NCBI RefSeq assembly: GCF_030317115.1
Contig: NZ_JASZYF010000003.1
Location: forward strand, 349,878-413,877
From: Variovorax gracilis
Lineage (GTDB): Bacteria > Pseudomonadota > Gammaproteobacteria > Burkholderiales > Burkholderiaceae_C
Length of the DNA: 64,000 nucleotides
Direction of reading: 5' to 3'
This document shows, piece by piece, positions 38,180-46,865 of the stretch. The position numbers were made by a program, and so were the translations under genes. The notes under the pieces were generated by a model. That model saw only the letters and a program-made list of their open reading frames with translations. It made no database searches and had not been told where the DNA came from. Position 1 is the stretch's first letter. Each line of letters begins with the position of its first letter.

Positions 38180-38250
38180 GAACAGCGGGTGAGCGTGGTT
38201 GCGATGGTGGTCCGAGCCTCACGCCTGTCGGCGCTGCAACGCTCCTCGGA
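38180..38250 (-). promoter_or_regulatory. SAH riboswitch in the ahcY leader
   Basis: On the minus strand the leader reads TCCGAGGAGCGTTGCAGCG, then a short variable part, then GTGAGGCTCGGA, and finally GCAACCACGCTCACCCG. P1 pairs CCGAG with CTCGG, and GAGCGTTGC near the 5' side pairs with GCAAC.ACGCTC downstream as the long-range helix; these are the conserved elements of the SAH aptamer known upstream of ahcY in beta- and gammaproteobacteria. A hairpin (CTCACCCGC with GCGGTGAG) follows and is the likely switching stem. High SAH is expected to turn expression on. Confidence 0.9.
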
Positions 38251-38257
38251 ACCCCGG

Positions 38258-38286
38258 ATTTTAGCGCCGGACGGCATGCATGTCGC
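38258..38286 (-). promoter_or_regulatory. Promoter of the ahcY-tlyA-metF-rlpA operon
   Basis: GCGACA (38286-38281), a 17-base spacer and TAAAAT (38263-38258) on the minus strand, four and five of six to consensus. The predicted transcript start near 38251 coincides with the first base of riboswitch helix P1, which supports both calls. Confidence 0.65.
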
Positions 38287-38355
38287 CAACAGCCTTTCTC
38301 CTCTCGCCCTAGACTGCAACGCTCACTCCAACACCGCCCGTCAAGGCGTTACGAC

Positions 38356-39003
38356 ATGTTCAAAGCCAGAGCCCTTGCCACATCCCTCGTGATCGCGTCG
38401 GCCGTCTTGCCGATGGCCGTCCCCGCGCAGACCCCGGCCGCCCCGGCGGCCCAGAACGTGCGCGTGCGCGGCGTCATCGTGCACGCCGATGCAAAGTCGC
38501 TGACCGTCAAGGACCGCAGCGGGGAAGTCGTCACCCTGGTGCGCCCCGCCGACATGCGCGTCATCGAGGTGCTCCCGGTGACCGTCGCGGCCATCAAGCC
38601 CAACAGCTTCGTCGGCGCCGGCTCGATGCCGCAGCCCGACGGCACCCAGCGCGCGGTCGAAGTCCTGGTGTTTCCCGAAGCCATGCGCGGCACCGGCGAG
38701 GGCTTCCGACCCTGGGACTACATGCCCAACGGCACGATGACCAACGCCACGGTCTCCGCACTGTCTGCGGCGCCGGCCTCGGTGCCGGGCGGCCAGAAGC
38801 TGGTGCTCAAGTACAAGGACGGCGAAAAGACGGTGATCGTCCCGCGCGGCACGCCGATCGTCACCTTCAAGCCCGGCAATGACGACCAGTCGGCGCTGGT
38901 GGTCCAGGGTGCGAAAGTCGTCGTCACCGCACAGCTCAAGGACGGCAGGCCCACCGCTTCGAGCCTGCTGGTCGGCCGCAACGGATTCACCCCGCCCATG
39001 TGA
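38356..39003 (+). CDS. Hypothetical periplasmic protein
   Basis: 215 residues with a clear signal peptide (MFKARALATSLVIASAVLPMAVPAQ). The mature part contains two OB-like beta repeats: VRVRGVIVHADAKSLTVKDRSGEVVTLVRP at about 36-66, and a C-terminal KTVIVPRGTPIVTFKPGNDDQSALVVQGAKVVV at about 165-198. These resemble the DUF5666-type short beta modules, but I cannot name a family with confidence. It is divergent from ahcY and followed by prfC. Confidence 0.78.
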   Translation: MFKARALATSLVIASAVLPMAVPAQTPAAPAAQNVRVRGVIVHADAKSLTVKDRSGEVVTLVRPADMRVIEVLPVTVAAIKPNSFVGAGSMPQPDGTQRAVEVLVFPEAMRGTGEGFRPWDYMPNGTMTNATVSALSAAPASVPGGQKLVLKYKDGEKTVIVPRGTPIVTFKPGNDDQSALVVQGAKVVVTAQLKDGRPTASSLLVGRNGFTPPM

Positions 39004-39104
39004 GCGAGAAGGTCGCGCGGCCCACTCGGAAGGGGCAAAACGCTAAAATCGTGGGTTTTGCCTCCAGCAGCCCGCGCCCGTGAGCGCGCACCGCGTTCAC
39101 CCCC

Positions 39105-40733
39105 ATGACATTCGCCTCCGAAACCCGCCGCCGCCGCACTTTCGCGATCATTTCCCACCCTGACGCAGGCAAGACCACGCTGACGGAAAAACTGCTCCTG
39201 TTCTCCGGCGCGATCCAGATCGCCGGCTCGGTCAAGGCGCGCAAGGCCTCGCGCCACGCGACTTCCGACTGGATGGAAATCGAAAAGCAGCGCGGCATCT
39301 CGGTCGCCTCCTCGGTGATGCAGATGGTCTACCGCGACCACGTCATCAACCTGCTCGACACGCCCGGCCACAAGGACTTCTCCGAAGACACCTACCGCGT
39401 GCTCACCGCGGTCGACTCCGCGCTCATGGTGATCGACGCGGCCAACGGTGTCGAAGCCCAGACGCGCCGCCTGATCGAGGTCTGCCGCCAGCGCGACACG
39501 CCGATCATCACCTTCGTCAACAAGATGGACCGCGAAGTGCGCGAGCCGCTCGAACTGCTCGACGAGATCGAGCGCGAGCTGGGCATGCCCTGCGTGCCGA
39601 TGACCTGGCCCGTAGGCCAGGGCAAGACCTTCGGCGGCATCGTGAACCTGCGCACGCAGGCGATGACGGTCTTCGAATCGGGCAGTGAACGCCTGCCGCA
39701 GGATTTCGAGACCATTCCGCTCGCCGACAGCGACACGCTGCAGAAACGCTTCGGCCGTGAATTCGACACCGCGATGGAGAGCATGGAGCTCGCCACCGGC
39801 GCATCCCCGACGTGGGACCGCGAGGCATTCCTCGCCGGCAAGCAGACGCCCGTGTTCTTCGGCTCGGGCGTCAACAACTTCGGGGTGATGGAAGTGCTCG
39901 ACGCGCTGGTCGACCTCGCCCCGCCGCCGCAGCCGCGCGTCAGCACCACGCTGGTCAACCGGCAGCCGGTGGTCAGGGAAATCCAGCCCGACGACAAGGA
40001 CTTCGCTGGCGTGGTGTTCAAGGTGCAGGCCAACATGGACGCCAACCACCGCGACCGCATCGCCTTCGTGCGCATGGCCTCCGGCCGCTACACGCCGGGC
40101 ATGAGGCTCAAGGTGCAGCGCACGGCCAAGGAACTGCGCCCGACCAGCGTGGTGACCTTCATGAGCCAGCGCCGCGAAGCGGTGGAGGAAGCCTATGCGG
40201 GCGATATCGTCGGCTTCACCACACACGGCGGCGTCCAACTGGGCGACACCATCACGGACGGTGCGTCGCTGCAATTTACCGGCCTGCCTTTCTTCGCGCC
40301 CGAGCTGTTCATGACGGTGATCCTCAAGAATCCGCTGCGCACCAAGCAATTGCAGCAGGGCCTGGCCCAGCTCGGCGAGGAAGGCGCGATCCAGGTGTTC
40401 CGGCCCGAGGTCGGCGGCCCGATGCTCCTCGGCGCGGTTGGCCAACTGCAATTCGAAGTCGTGCAGCATCGCCTGAAGACCGAGTACGACGCCGATGTGC
40501 GGCTCGAAGGCTGCCAGTACACCGGTGCGCGCTGGATCACCGCCGACACCCCGGCCGAGCTGCGTGCCTTCACGGATGCCTACCCCGCCCGCATGGCGCG
40601 CGATGCGGCCGAGACCCTGGCCTACCTCTGCACCTCGCCCTACGACGTGCGGCTGGCGCAGGAGCGCTTCCCGAAGATCCATTTCCATCCGCTGCGCGAG
40701 CACGCGGGCCTGGCACTTCACACGGCCGGCTGA
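39105..40733 (+). CDS. prfC: Peptide chain release factor 3
   Basis: 542 residues. RF3 is the GTPase that recycles RF1/RF2 from the ribosome. G1 is IISHPDAGKTTLTEKLLLFSGAIQ, G2 RGISVASSVM, G3 LLDTPGHKDFSEDTYR and G4 FVNKMDREVREP. The rest is the RF3-specific domains II and III (QLQFEVVQHRLKTEYDADVRLE). Its stop codon overlaps the start of the next gene (TGATG). Confidence 0.97.
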   Translation: MTFASETRRRRTFAIISHPDAGKTTLTEKLLLFSGAIQIAGSVKARKASRHATSDWMEIEKQRGISVASSVMQMVYRDHVINLLDTPGHKDFSEDTYRVLTAVDSALMVIDAANGVEAQTRRLIEVCRQRDTPIITFVNKMDREVREPLELLDEIERELGMPCVPMTWPVGQGKTFGGIVNLRTQAMTVFESGSERLPQDFETIPLADSDTLQKRFGREFDTAMESMELATGASPTWDREAFLAGKQTPVFFGSGVNNFGVMEVLDALVDLAPPPQPRVSTTLVNRQPVVREIQPDDKDFAGVVFKVQANMDANHRDRIAFVRMASGRYTPGMRLKVQRTAKELRPTSVVTFMSQRREAVEEAYAGDIVGFTTHGGVQLGDTITDGASLQFTGLPFFAPELFMTVILKNPLRTKQLQQGLAQLGEEGAIQVFRPEVGGPMLLGAVGQLQFEVVQHRLKTEYDADVRLEGCQYTGARWITADTPAELRAFTDAYPARMARDAAETLAYLCTSPYDVRLAQERFPKIHFHPLREHAGLALHTAG

Positions 40734-41539
40734 TGCTGCCGCTGACGAAGTGGCCGCTCGAGGCACGCCGTGAGTTGGTTGGCGTCTTCACCGACATCGA
40801 CGACACCCTCACCACCGAGGGAGCCATCACGCCGGACGCATTGAAGGCGCTGGCCGACATCAAGGCGGCCGGCCTCCATAGCGTCGCGATCACCGGCCGC
40901 CCCGTGGGCTGGAGTGTGCCCTTCGCCAGCGCGTGGCCCCTGGATGCGATCGTCGCCGAGAACGGCGCGGTGGCGCTCGTGCCCTCGACCACGGGCCGGC
41001 TCGAAAAGCGCTACCAGCAGGACGCACAGACGCGCGCACGCAACTTCGGGCGCATGCAGGGCGTGCTGGATCGCATCGAGCGCGAGATCCCAGGGGCGCG
41101 ACGGGCCACCGACTCCGCGGGCCGCGAGTGCGACATCGCGATCGACCACAGCGAGTTCACGCAGCTCGACGACGTGCGGATCGCCGCGGTGGTCGCGCTG
41201 ATGCGGAGCGAAGGCATGCACGCCACCGTCAGCAGCATCCACATCAACGGCTGGTACGGCGACCACAACAAGCTGGCCGGTGCGCGCTGGATCGTCGGCG
41301 AGCTATGGGGCCGGCAGCTCGACGGGGAGATGCCGCGCTGGGCCTACGTGGGCGACTCGACCAACGACGCATTGATGTTCGAGCACTTCGAACACAGCAT
41401 CGGCGTGGCGAACGTCCGCCGCTTCGAGTCCGCACTGTCGCACCTGCCGCGCTACGTTGCGCAAGCCGAACGCGGGGCTGGCTTCGCGGAAGTGACGGCG
41501 GCGGTGCTTGGCGCCCGCGCTGGCGTCAACGCACGCTGA
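40733..41539 (+). CDS. HAD-superfamily phosphatase, type IIB-like
   Basis: 268 residues. Motif I is GVFTDIDDTLTTEGAI (nucleophile and acid/base Asp), motif II SVAITGRPVGWS, and motif IV YVGDSTNDALMFEHF. The inserted C2 cap (about 85-190) places it with Cof-type and mannosyl-3-phosphoglycerate or sucrose-phosphate phosphatases. The substrate is not known. The start lies inside the prfC stop, so it is translationally coupled to prfC; the 3' end overlaps the convergent DUF4399 gene by 14 bases. Confidence 0.88.
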   Translation: MLPLTKWPLEARRELVGVFTDIDDTLTTEGAITPDALKALADIKAAGLHSVAITGRPVGWSVPFASAWPLDAIVAENGAVALVPSTTGRLEKRYQQDAQTRARNFGRMQGVLDRIEREIPGARRATDSAGRECDIAIDHSEFTQLDDVRIAAVVALMRSEGMHATVSSIHINGWYGDHNKLAGARWIVGELWGRQLDGEMPRWAYVGDSTNDALMFEHFEHSIGVANVRRFESALSHLPRYVAQAERGAGFAEVTAAVLGARAGVNAR

Positions 41540-42359
41540 ACGCGACCGGCCTGGCCCGCGCGGTGATGGCGCCCGGGGCCGTGTTGCTCACCAGATCGAG
41601 ACGCGCGCTGTAGTCGCCCTTCGGCGGATTGATCCACAGCTCGGTCTGCCCGCCGTCGAGTTCGATGATCTCGGGCTTCTGGCCTGCGCGTTCCAGGATG
41701 AGCCGGAAGTGCCCGGTGTCCGGCACCTTGGGCGCCGCGTGCGAGAGGTTGTAGCCGCTGGCATGCAGCTGCACCCGCAACGGCAACTGCACGGTCGTGC
41801 GATCGGCCGGGCTCAGGATTTCGATGCGCGGCTGTCCCAGCACGCTGGCCGCAGAGATGCCCTTGTTCTGCTTGCTGACCGTGAACTTCAGCGGTTTGCT
41901 GTAGACGAAATACGGGATGTGCCCCTGGTCGGCGAGCACGAGCCGCATCGTGTAGGTGCCCGGCGGCAGGTCGACCGCCGTTTCCATCTGGCCTTTGCCG
42001 AAGTGGATGTAGTGCTCGGTGAAAGGCAACGGCTTGGCGAAATCAAGCGGCAGCGGCTGGTTGATCAGCAGGTGATGGTGACCGGCCTTGCCGGCCGTCT
42101 TGCCGGCCGGCACGATGCCGCGCAGCGAGAGCCCGAAACGGGCGACGAATGGCGTTTCGAGCGTTACGCCATCCTTCAGATTGGTGAAGTACGCGTCCGG
42201 CGACCAGCTCGGTGGTGGCACCACCCAGGGGTGAACGACGAGTTCAGCGCCCTCCGCGCCAGGGGGGGCCTGCGCAAAGACTCCCTGGCTCAGCAGGGCC
42301 AGCCCTGCCGCGGCCAATCTCCATCCCGCCCAATTTCCGTGACGTGCACCAACGGTCAT
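41526..42359 (-). CDS. Exported DUF4399-domain protein
   Basis: 277 residues, signal peptide ending in GVFAQ. The first DUF4399 unit is FTNLKDGVTLETPFVARFGLSLRGIVPAGKTAGKAGHHHLLIN in pieces, with the conserved HHHLL motif, followed by GTYTMRLVLADQGHIPY. A second, more diverged unit (RIEILSPADRTTVQLPLRVQ...GHFRLILE) forms the C-terminal half. The domain function is unknown; members are periplasmic and sometimes linked to copper or stress loci. Convergent with the HAD phosphatase gene. Confidence 0.85.
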   Translation of the reverse strand: MTVGARHGNWAGWRLAAAGLALLSQGVFAQAPPGAEGAELVVHPWVVPPPSWSPDAYFTNLKDGVTLETPFVARFGLSLRGIVPAGKTAGKAGHHHLLINQPLPLDFAKPLPFTEHYIHFGKGQMETAVDLPPGTYTMRLVLADQGHIPYFVYSKPLKFTVSKQNKGISAASVLGQPRIEILSPADRTTVQLPLRVQLHASGYNLSHAAPKVPDTGHFRLILERAGQKPEIIELDGGQTELWINPPKGDYSARLDLVSNTAPGAITARARPVAFSVR

Positions 42360-42448
42360 GCCTACTCCTCCAGATTTCGGAGGATTGTGTCATCAGACTT
42401 TGGTGTTACCCCGCAATTTCGGCCAGGCGCCCCGCCTCGGCACCCGCA

Positions 42449-42667
42449 TCAGTAGTGCGGCGGCAACTCGTCGCGCAGGTTGCGCGGGCCACCCGGCCCC
42501 GCGTCGGCGCTCTGCTGCCGTAGCTGGGCGACCTGAAGGACGAGGCTGTCGATCTGCTGCTGTTGCCGGTAGATGGTCATGTTCAGCTGGTCCAGCAGGT
42601 CTTCGGTGAAGCTGGTCTTGATTTCCAGATCGTTCAGGCGGTGTTCGACATCGTGCGCGTTTTCCAT
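42449..42667 (-). CDS. slyX: SlyX-family protein
   Basis: 72 residues starting MENAHDVEHRLNDLEIKTSFTEDLLDQLNMTIYRQQQQIDSL. The whole sequence is a predicted coiled coil ending in a Pro-rich RDELPPHY tail, the SlyX signature. Function is unknown; in E. coli slyX neighbours the PPIase gene slyD. It is divergent from the GNAT gene with about 40 bases between the starts. Confidence 0.92.
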   Translation of the reverse strand: MENAHDVEHRLNDLEIKTSFTEDLLDQLNMTIYRQQQQIDSLVLQVAQLRQQSADAGPGGPRNLRDELPPHY

Positions 42668-42704
42668 GCCGCTATTGGACAGGAATCCGCCGCGCGGAGT
42701 GAGA

Positions 42705-43559
42705 ATGCCGCGCATGGACTTCACCATCCGCACCCTGCGCCGCGAGGAGATGCCCTGGGTCATCGACATGGCGGCGCACGAAGGCTGGAATCCCGGACTG
42801 CGCGATGCCGAGTGCTTCCATGCGGCCGACCCCGGCGGCTTTCTCGTCGCCGAGCACCTGGGCGAGGCACTCGGCTGCATCGGCGCCGTCTCGTACGCGG
42901 GGCGCTTCGGCTTCATCGGCCTCTACATCGTCAAGCCGGCTTGGCGCGGGAAAGGTATCGGCATCAGGCTCTGGCACGAAGGCATGGCCCGGCTGGCGGG
43001 CCATGTCGTCGGGCTCGACGGCGTGCCGGCCCAACAGGACAACTACCGCCGCAGCGGCTTCGAACTGGCCTGGAACAACGTCCGCTTCGCCGGCGTCGCA
43101 CAGGGTGGCGGCATCGCCGCGACCCATCAGATCTTTCCGCTCAGCGCCATCGACTTTGCATCGTTGTGCGCCGACGACCTCCGCGTGTTTCCCGCGCCGC
43201 GAGATGCCTTCCTGCGAAGCTGGACCGCGATGCCGGACGCGACTGGCCTCGCGTGGCTGCACCAGGGTCGGCTCGAGGGATGGGGACTCATCCGCCGATG
43301 CCGCGAGGGCCACAAGATCGGTCCGCTCGTGGCGGAGGATCTTCCGGTCGCGACGGCCCTCTACACCGCCCTGAGCGCCAGCGTCCCCGCTGGCGACGCC
43401 ATCTACCTCGACGTACCGCAGTCCAATCCCGGCGCCGTCGCCCTGGCGAAAAAAATGGGCATGCGCCCTGTCTTCGAAACCGCACGCATGTACCTCGGCG
43501 CGCCGCCGGATTGCGAGCTGAACCGCATCTACGGCATCACCACCTTCGAGCTAGGCTAG
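42705..43559 (+). CDS. GNAT-family N-acetyltransferase (YitH/HsdC-type, two-domain)
   Basis: 284 residues from the ATG at 42705, with GGAG upstream; ATG at 42714 is the alternative. The N-terminal GNAT domain has FIGLYIVKPAWRGKGIGIRLWHEGM, with the R-G-K-G-I-G acetyl-CoA pyrophosphate loop at about residues 80-92. The C-terminal half (about 150-284) is the second, degenerate GNAT-like domain seen in YitH proteins (GAVALAKKMGMRPVFETARMYLG). Substrate unknown. It is followed by a strong terminator. Confidence 0.9.
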   Translation: MPRMDFTIRTLRREEMPWVIDMAAHEGWNPGLRDAECFHAADPGGFLVAEHLGEALGCIGAVSYAGRFGFIGLYIVKPAWRGKGIGIRLWHEGMARLAGHVVGLDGVPAQQDNYRRSGFELAWNNVRFAGVAQGGGIAATHQIFPLSAIDFASLCADDLRVFPAPRDAFLRSWTAMPDATGLAWLHQGRLEGWGLIRRCREGHKIGPLVAEDLPVATALYTALSASVPAGDAIYLDVPQSNPGAVALAKKMGMRPVFETARMYLGAPPDCELNRIYGITTFELG

Positions 43560-43577
43560 CCGCCTCCCCGCCAGAAA

Positions 43578-43603
43578 GAAAAGCCCCGCACTGCGGGGCT
43601 TTT
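43578..43603 (+). terminator. Bidirectional rho-independent terminator
   Basis: AAAAGCCCCGCA-CT-TGCGGGGCTTTT-type hairpin between the convergent GNAT and gltL genes (arms AAAAGCCCCGC and GCGGGGCTTTT), usable in both directions. Confidence 0.92.
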
Positions 43604-43614
43604 CAGTTCGGGAG

Positions 43615-43696
43615 GTGCCGCAGATCCGGCTCCGCCGGTCCGCAGGCGCCGCCCCCGGCCGGGGGGCAGGCGCGCGCGCGCAGCCTGGGGGCGCGC
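43615..43696 (-). repeat. Dispersed GC-rich intergenic repeat, copy E
   Basis: On the minus strand: GGCGCGCCCCCAGGCTGCG, a corrupted GCGCGCGCGC block where other copies have CACTTCGTGT, then CCTGCCCCCCGGCCGGGGG and the second GCGGACCGGCGGAGCCGG hairpin shared with copy B. It directly follows the gltL stop and sits between it and the terminator. Confidence 0.75.
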
Positions 43697-44446
43697 CTAG
43701 TGCGCCAGGATCTTGTTGAGGAAGTCCTTGGTTCGCGCCTGCCGGTTCTCCGGATGGCTGAAGAACTCCTCCTTCGAGCAATCCTCCAGGATGCGCCCGC
43801 CCACGTCGATGAAGATCACGCGATTCGCCACCTTGCGAGCGAAGCCCATTTCGTGCGTGACCACCATCATGGTCATGCCTTCCTTGGCCAGCGCCACCAT
43901 CACGTCGAGCACTTCGCCGACCATCTCGGGGTCGAGCGCCGATGTGGGCTCGTCGAACAGCATCACCATCGGGTCCATGCTCAGCGCGCGGGCGATCGCC
44001 ACGCGCTGCTGCTGGCCACCGGAGAGCTGACCGGGGAATTTGTCCTTGTGCGCCATCAGGCCCACGCGGTCGAGCATCTTCAGGCCGCGCGTCTTGGCCT
44101 CGTCGGGGCTGCGGCCCAACACCTTGATCTGCGCGATCGTCAGGTTCTCGGTGACCGACAGATGCGGGAAGAGTTCGAAGTGCTGGAACACCATGCCCAC
44201 CTTCGAGCGCAGCTTCGGCAGGTTGGTCTTGGGGTCGTGCAGCGGAATGCCGTTGACCGTGATCTCGCCTTTCTGGAAAGGCTCCAGCGCATTCACCGTC
44301 TTGATGAGCGTGGACTTGCCGGAACCCGAAGGTCCGCACACCACCACCACGTCGCCCTTGGAGATGCTGACGGAGCAGTCGTTGAGCACCTGCACCGGGC
44401 CATACCACTTGGAAACGTTCTTGATTTCAATCATTTTGTCGGACAT
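43697..44446 (-). CDS. gltL: Glutamate/aspartate ABC transporter ATP-binding protein
   Basis: 249 residues of the polar amino acid ABC ATPase group. Walker A is [19 protein letters not shown], the signature [15 protein letters not shown], Walker [15 protein letters not shown] and the H-loop [16 protein letters not shown] precedes the start. It is the last gene of gltI-gltJ-gltK-gltL, with 12 bases after gltK, and drives high-affinity uptake of acidic amino acids. Confidence 0.95.
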   Translation of the reverse strand: MSDKMIEIKNVSKWYGPVQVLNDCSVSISKGDVVVVCGPSGSGKSTLIKTVNALEPFQKGEITVNGIPLHDPKTNLPKLRSKVGMVFQHFELFPHLSVTENLTIAQIKVLGRSPDEAKTRGLKMLDRVGLMAHKDKFPGQLSGGQQQRVAIARALSMDPMVMLFDEPTSALDPEMVGEVLDVMVALAKEGMTMMVVTHEMGFARKVANRVIFIDVGGRILEDCSKEEFFSHPENRQARTKDFLNKILAH

Positions 44447-44458
44447 CTTTTCTCTCCT

Positions 44459-45148
44459 TCAGCGGATGATGGCGATCTTCTTGTGCAGCCGTTTCACGAG
44501 CCAGGACAAGGCGTAGCACATGATGAAGTAAACGACTGCGGCGAGCAGGTAGGCCTCGATCGGACGGCCGAAGTTCTTGCCGGCGGTCTCGAAGCCCTTG
44601 AGCATGTCGTAGGCACCGATGGCATAGACCAGCGAGGTGTCCTGGAACAGGATGATGGTCTGCGTAAGCAGCACCGGCAGCATGTTGCGGAAGGCCTGCG
44701 GCAGCACGACCAGCTTCATGTTCTGCCCATAGGTCATGCCCATGGCCTGGCCCGCATAGACCTGGCCGCGCGGGATCGACTGGATGCCCGCACGCATGAT
44801 CTCGCTGAAATAGGCCGCCTCAAACGCGATGAAGGTGATCACCGCCGAGATTTCCGAACGGTAGTTCGCGCCCCAGCCACCGAAGAACGAGTAGAACGCC
44901 GCGGGGACCAGCAGGAAGAACCACAGGATCACCATCACCAGCGGAATGCTGCGCATGCCGTTGACGTAGATGGCGGCCGGCGCATCGAGCCACTTCTTGC
45001 CCGACAGCCGCATGAGCGCCAGGACCGTGCCGAAGAGCACGCCGCCGATTGTCGCGACGATGGTCAGCATGATGCTGAAGTAGAAGCCCTTCAGCACGAA
45101 GTTGCTGATGACTTGCCAGTTGTAGAAGGACAGGTCGAGATTCATCAT
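44459..45148 (-). CDS. gltK: Glutamate/aspartate ABC transporter permease GltK
   Basis: 229 residues, about five membrane helices. The HisM-type permease signature is AAYFSEIMRAGIQSIPRGQVYAGQAMGMTYGQNMKLVVLPQAFRNMLPVL (EAA loop, in pieces), the contact site for GltL. It begins one base after the gltJ stop; an ATG at 45145 is one codon further in. The N-terminus begins MMNLDLSFYNWQVISNFVLKG. Confidence 0.94.
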   Translation of the reverse strand: MMNLDLSFYNWQVISNFVLKGFYFSIMLTIVATIGGVLFGTVLALMRLSGKKWLDAPAAIYVNGMRSIPLVMVILWFFLLVPAAFYSFFGGWGANYRSEISAVITFIAFEAAYFSEIMRAGIQSIPRGQVYAGQAMGMTYGQNMKLVVLPQAFRNMLPVLLTQTIILFQDTSLVYAIGAYDMLKGFETAGKNFGRPIEAYLLAAVVYFIMCYALSWLVKRLHKKIAIIR

Positions 45149-45149
45149 G

Positions 45150-45881
45150 TCAGTGCCCTCCGCCGCCGCTGGCGGACACGATGAAGCCCGGCACGCGCGA
45201 CTTCTTCTCGACGAAGGCCATCAGTCGGTTGATCGCGAAAGCCGAGATGACATACAGCGCCGTGACGGCCAGGTAGACCTCGATGCCGCGCGAGGTTTCT
45301 TCCTGCGCCTGCATGGCGAACATGGTGAGTTCGGTCACCGACACCGCAAAGGCCACCGACGAGTTCTTGAAGATGTTCATCGTCTCGCTCGTGAGCGGCG
45401 GGATGATGATGCGGTAGGCCATCGGCAGGATGACGTAGCGGTAGTACTGCGCCGTGGTGAAGCCCACCGCCATGCCGGCATAGCGCTGGCCCTTGGGCAG
45501 CGCCTGGATGCCGGAGCGCACCTGCTCCGCAATACGCGCCGAGGTGAAGAAGCCCAGCGCCAGCACCACCAGGATGAAGCTCGGCACGCCCTTCATCGCG
45601 GGAATCATCGCGGGAATGACGTGGTACCAGAGGAAGATCTGAACCAGCAGCGGGATGTTGCGGAACAGCTCGACCCACGCATTGCCGAGTCGGATCAGCC
45701 ATGGGCTGTCAGGCAAGGTGCGGATGATCCCGACCAGCGAGCCGAGCACCAGCGCCACGATCAGCGCGAGCAGCGCGACCGACACCGTCCAGCCCCAGGC
45801 CGACATCATCCATTCGAAGTACGTGGGGTGCTTTCCCCCAGGGTCCTGCAAGAAGACCTGCCAATCCCAGTTCGATCCCAT
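45150..45881 (-). CDS. gltJ: Glutamate/aspartate ABC transporter permease GltJ
   Basis: 243 residues. The sequence starts MGSNWDWQVFLQDPGGKHPTYFEWM and contains the EAA loop RIAEQVRSGIQALPKGQRYAGMAVGFTTAQYYRYVILP (in pieces), again of the HisM/GltJ type. It pairs with GltK as the heterodimeric membrane channel. A hairpin with a T-rich tail separates it from gltI upstream, which should lower its expression relative to the binding protein. Confidence 0.95.
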   Translation of the reverse strand: MGSNWDWQVFLQDPGGKHPTYFEWMMSAWGWTVSVALLALIVALVLGSLVGIIRTLPDSPWLIRLGNAWVELFRNIPLLVQIFLWYHVIPAMIPAMKGVPSFILVVLALGFFTSARIAEQVRSGIQALPKGQRYAGMAVGFTTAQYYRYVILPMAYRIIIPPLTSETMNIFKNSSVAFAVSVTELTMFAMQAQEETSRGIEVYLAVTALYVISAFAINRLMAFVEKKSRVPGFIVSASGGGGH

Positions 45882-45921
45882 CGGGACTCTCCTATTCCTG
45901 CTTGTTGTTGGCGTTAAAACA

Positions 45922-45947
45922 AACGCCCGCCAGGGTTGGCGGGCGTT
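45922..45947 (-). terminator. Intercistronic hairpin/attenuator between gltI and gltJ
   Basis: On the minus strand AACGCCCGCC-AACCCT-GGCGGGCGTT, ten perfect pairs, followed by TGTTTTAACGCC. It lies 22 bases after gltI and about 40 bases before gltJ. It reads as a partial terminator or 3'-end stabiliser for the gltI message. Confidence 0.85.
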
Positions 45948-45968
45948 GCGCGGTGACCGGCGCTCGGA

Positions 45969-46865
45969 TTACTTCTTGGCGTAGTCTTCCATCGGCTTGT
46001 CGTTGGGGTTCGCCCACGCGTTCTTGGTCGCGTCCGACAGCGGGAGGCCGACCTTCACGTTCGCCGGCGGGATGGGCTGCAGGAACCACTTGTCCCAGAG
46101 CTTGTTCAGCTCACCCGACTTGATCTGCGCCTTGATGCTGTCGTCGACCACCTTCTTGAAGGCCGGGTCGTCCTTGCGGATCATGATCGCGATCGGCTCG
46201 ACGCTCAGCACTTCGCCGACGATCTTGTAGTCGGCGGGCGACTTCGACTTGGCGATGTTCGAGGCCAGGATGGAACCATCCATCACGAAGGCATCGGCGC
46301 GGCCGGATTCGAGCAGCAGGAAGCTGTCGGAGTGGTCCTTGCCGTAGAGCTCCTTGAAGTCGATGCCGCCGGCGCGTTCGTTCTTGCGCAGGGTCTGGAC
46401 CGAGGTGGTGCCCGTGGTGGTCGCCACGGTCTTGCCGTTCAGGTCCTTGATCGAGTTGATGCCCGAGTTGGCCTTGGTCGCGATGCGCACTTCCTCGACG
46501 TAGGTCGTGACGGCGAAGGCGACGTCCTTCTGGCGTGCCGCGTTGTTGGTCGTCGAGCCGCACTCGATGTCGACGGTGCCGTTCTGCACGAGTGGAATGC
46601 GGTTCTGCGAGGTCACTGGCTGGTACTTGGTCTCGACCTTCTTGCCGACAGCCTTCTCGATGTCCTTGATGATGTTGGCGCAGATGTCGTAGTGGAAGCC
46701 GGTGTACTGGCCATTGCCCAGCGTGTACGACAGGCCGGACGACTCGCGAACGCCTTCGGTGATCGAGCCGGAAGCCTTGATCTTCGCCAAGGTGTCGTTG
46801 GCTTGCGCAACGGCGCCGCCCGCGGCGAGTGCCGAAATGGCCAATGCCAATACTTGCTTCTTCAT
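45969..46865 (-). CDS. gltI: Glutamate/aspartate ABC transporter periplasmic binding protein
   Basis: 298 residues with signal peptide MKKQVLALAISALAAGGAVAQA. It is a class SBP_bac_3 protein: SGSITEGVRESSGLSYTLGNGQYTGFHYDIC, VDIECGSTTNNAARQKDVAFAVTTYVEEVRI (ligand-contact Cys/Ser region) and GKTVATTTGTTSVQTLR. These match GltI/DEBP of the acidic amino acid transporters. AGGAG lies upstream. It is the first gene of the operon and is preceded by 225 bases with no gene before the LysR gene end. Confidence 0.95.
   Translation of the reverse strand: MKKQVLALAISALAAGGAVAQANDTLAKIKASGSITEGVRESSGLSYTLGNGQYTGFHYDICANIIKDIEKAVGKKVETKYQPVTSQNRIPLVQNGTVDIECGSTTNNAARQKDVAFAVTTYVEEVRIATKANSGINSIKDLNGKTVATTTGTTSVQTLRKNERAGGIDFKELYGKDHSDSFLLLESGRADAFVMDGSILASNIAKSKSPADYKIVGEVLSVEPIAIMIRKDDPAFKKVVDDSIKAQIKSGELNKLWDKWFLQPIPPANVKVGLPLSDATKNAWANPNDKPMEDYAKK

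Noticed and set aside
42563..45184. 873-codon plus-strand frame across GNAT, gltL and gltK
   Set aside because: Shadow frame crossing a strong terminator and two real genes on the other strand.
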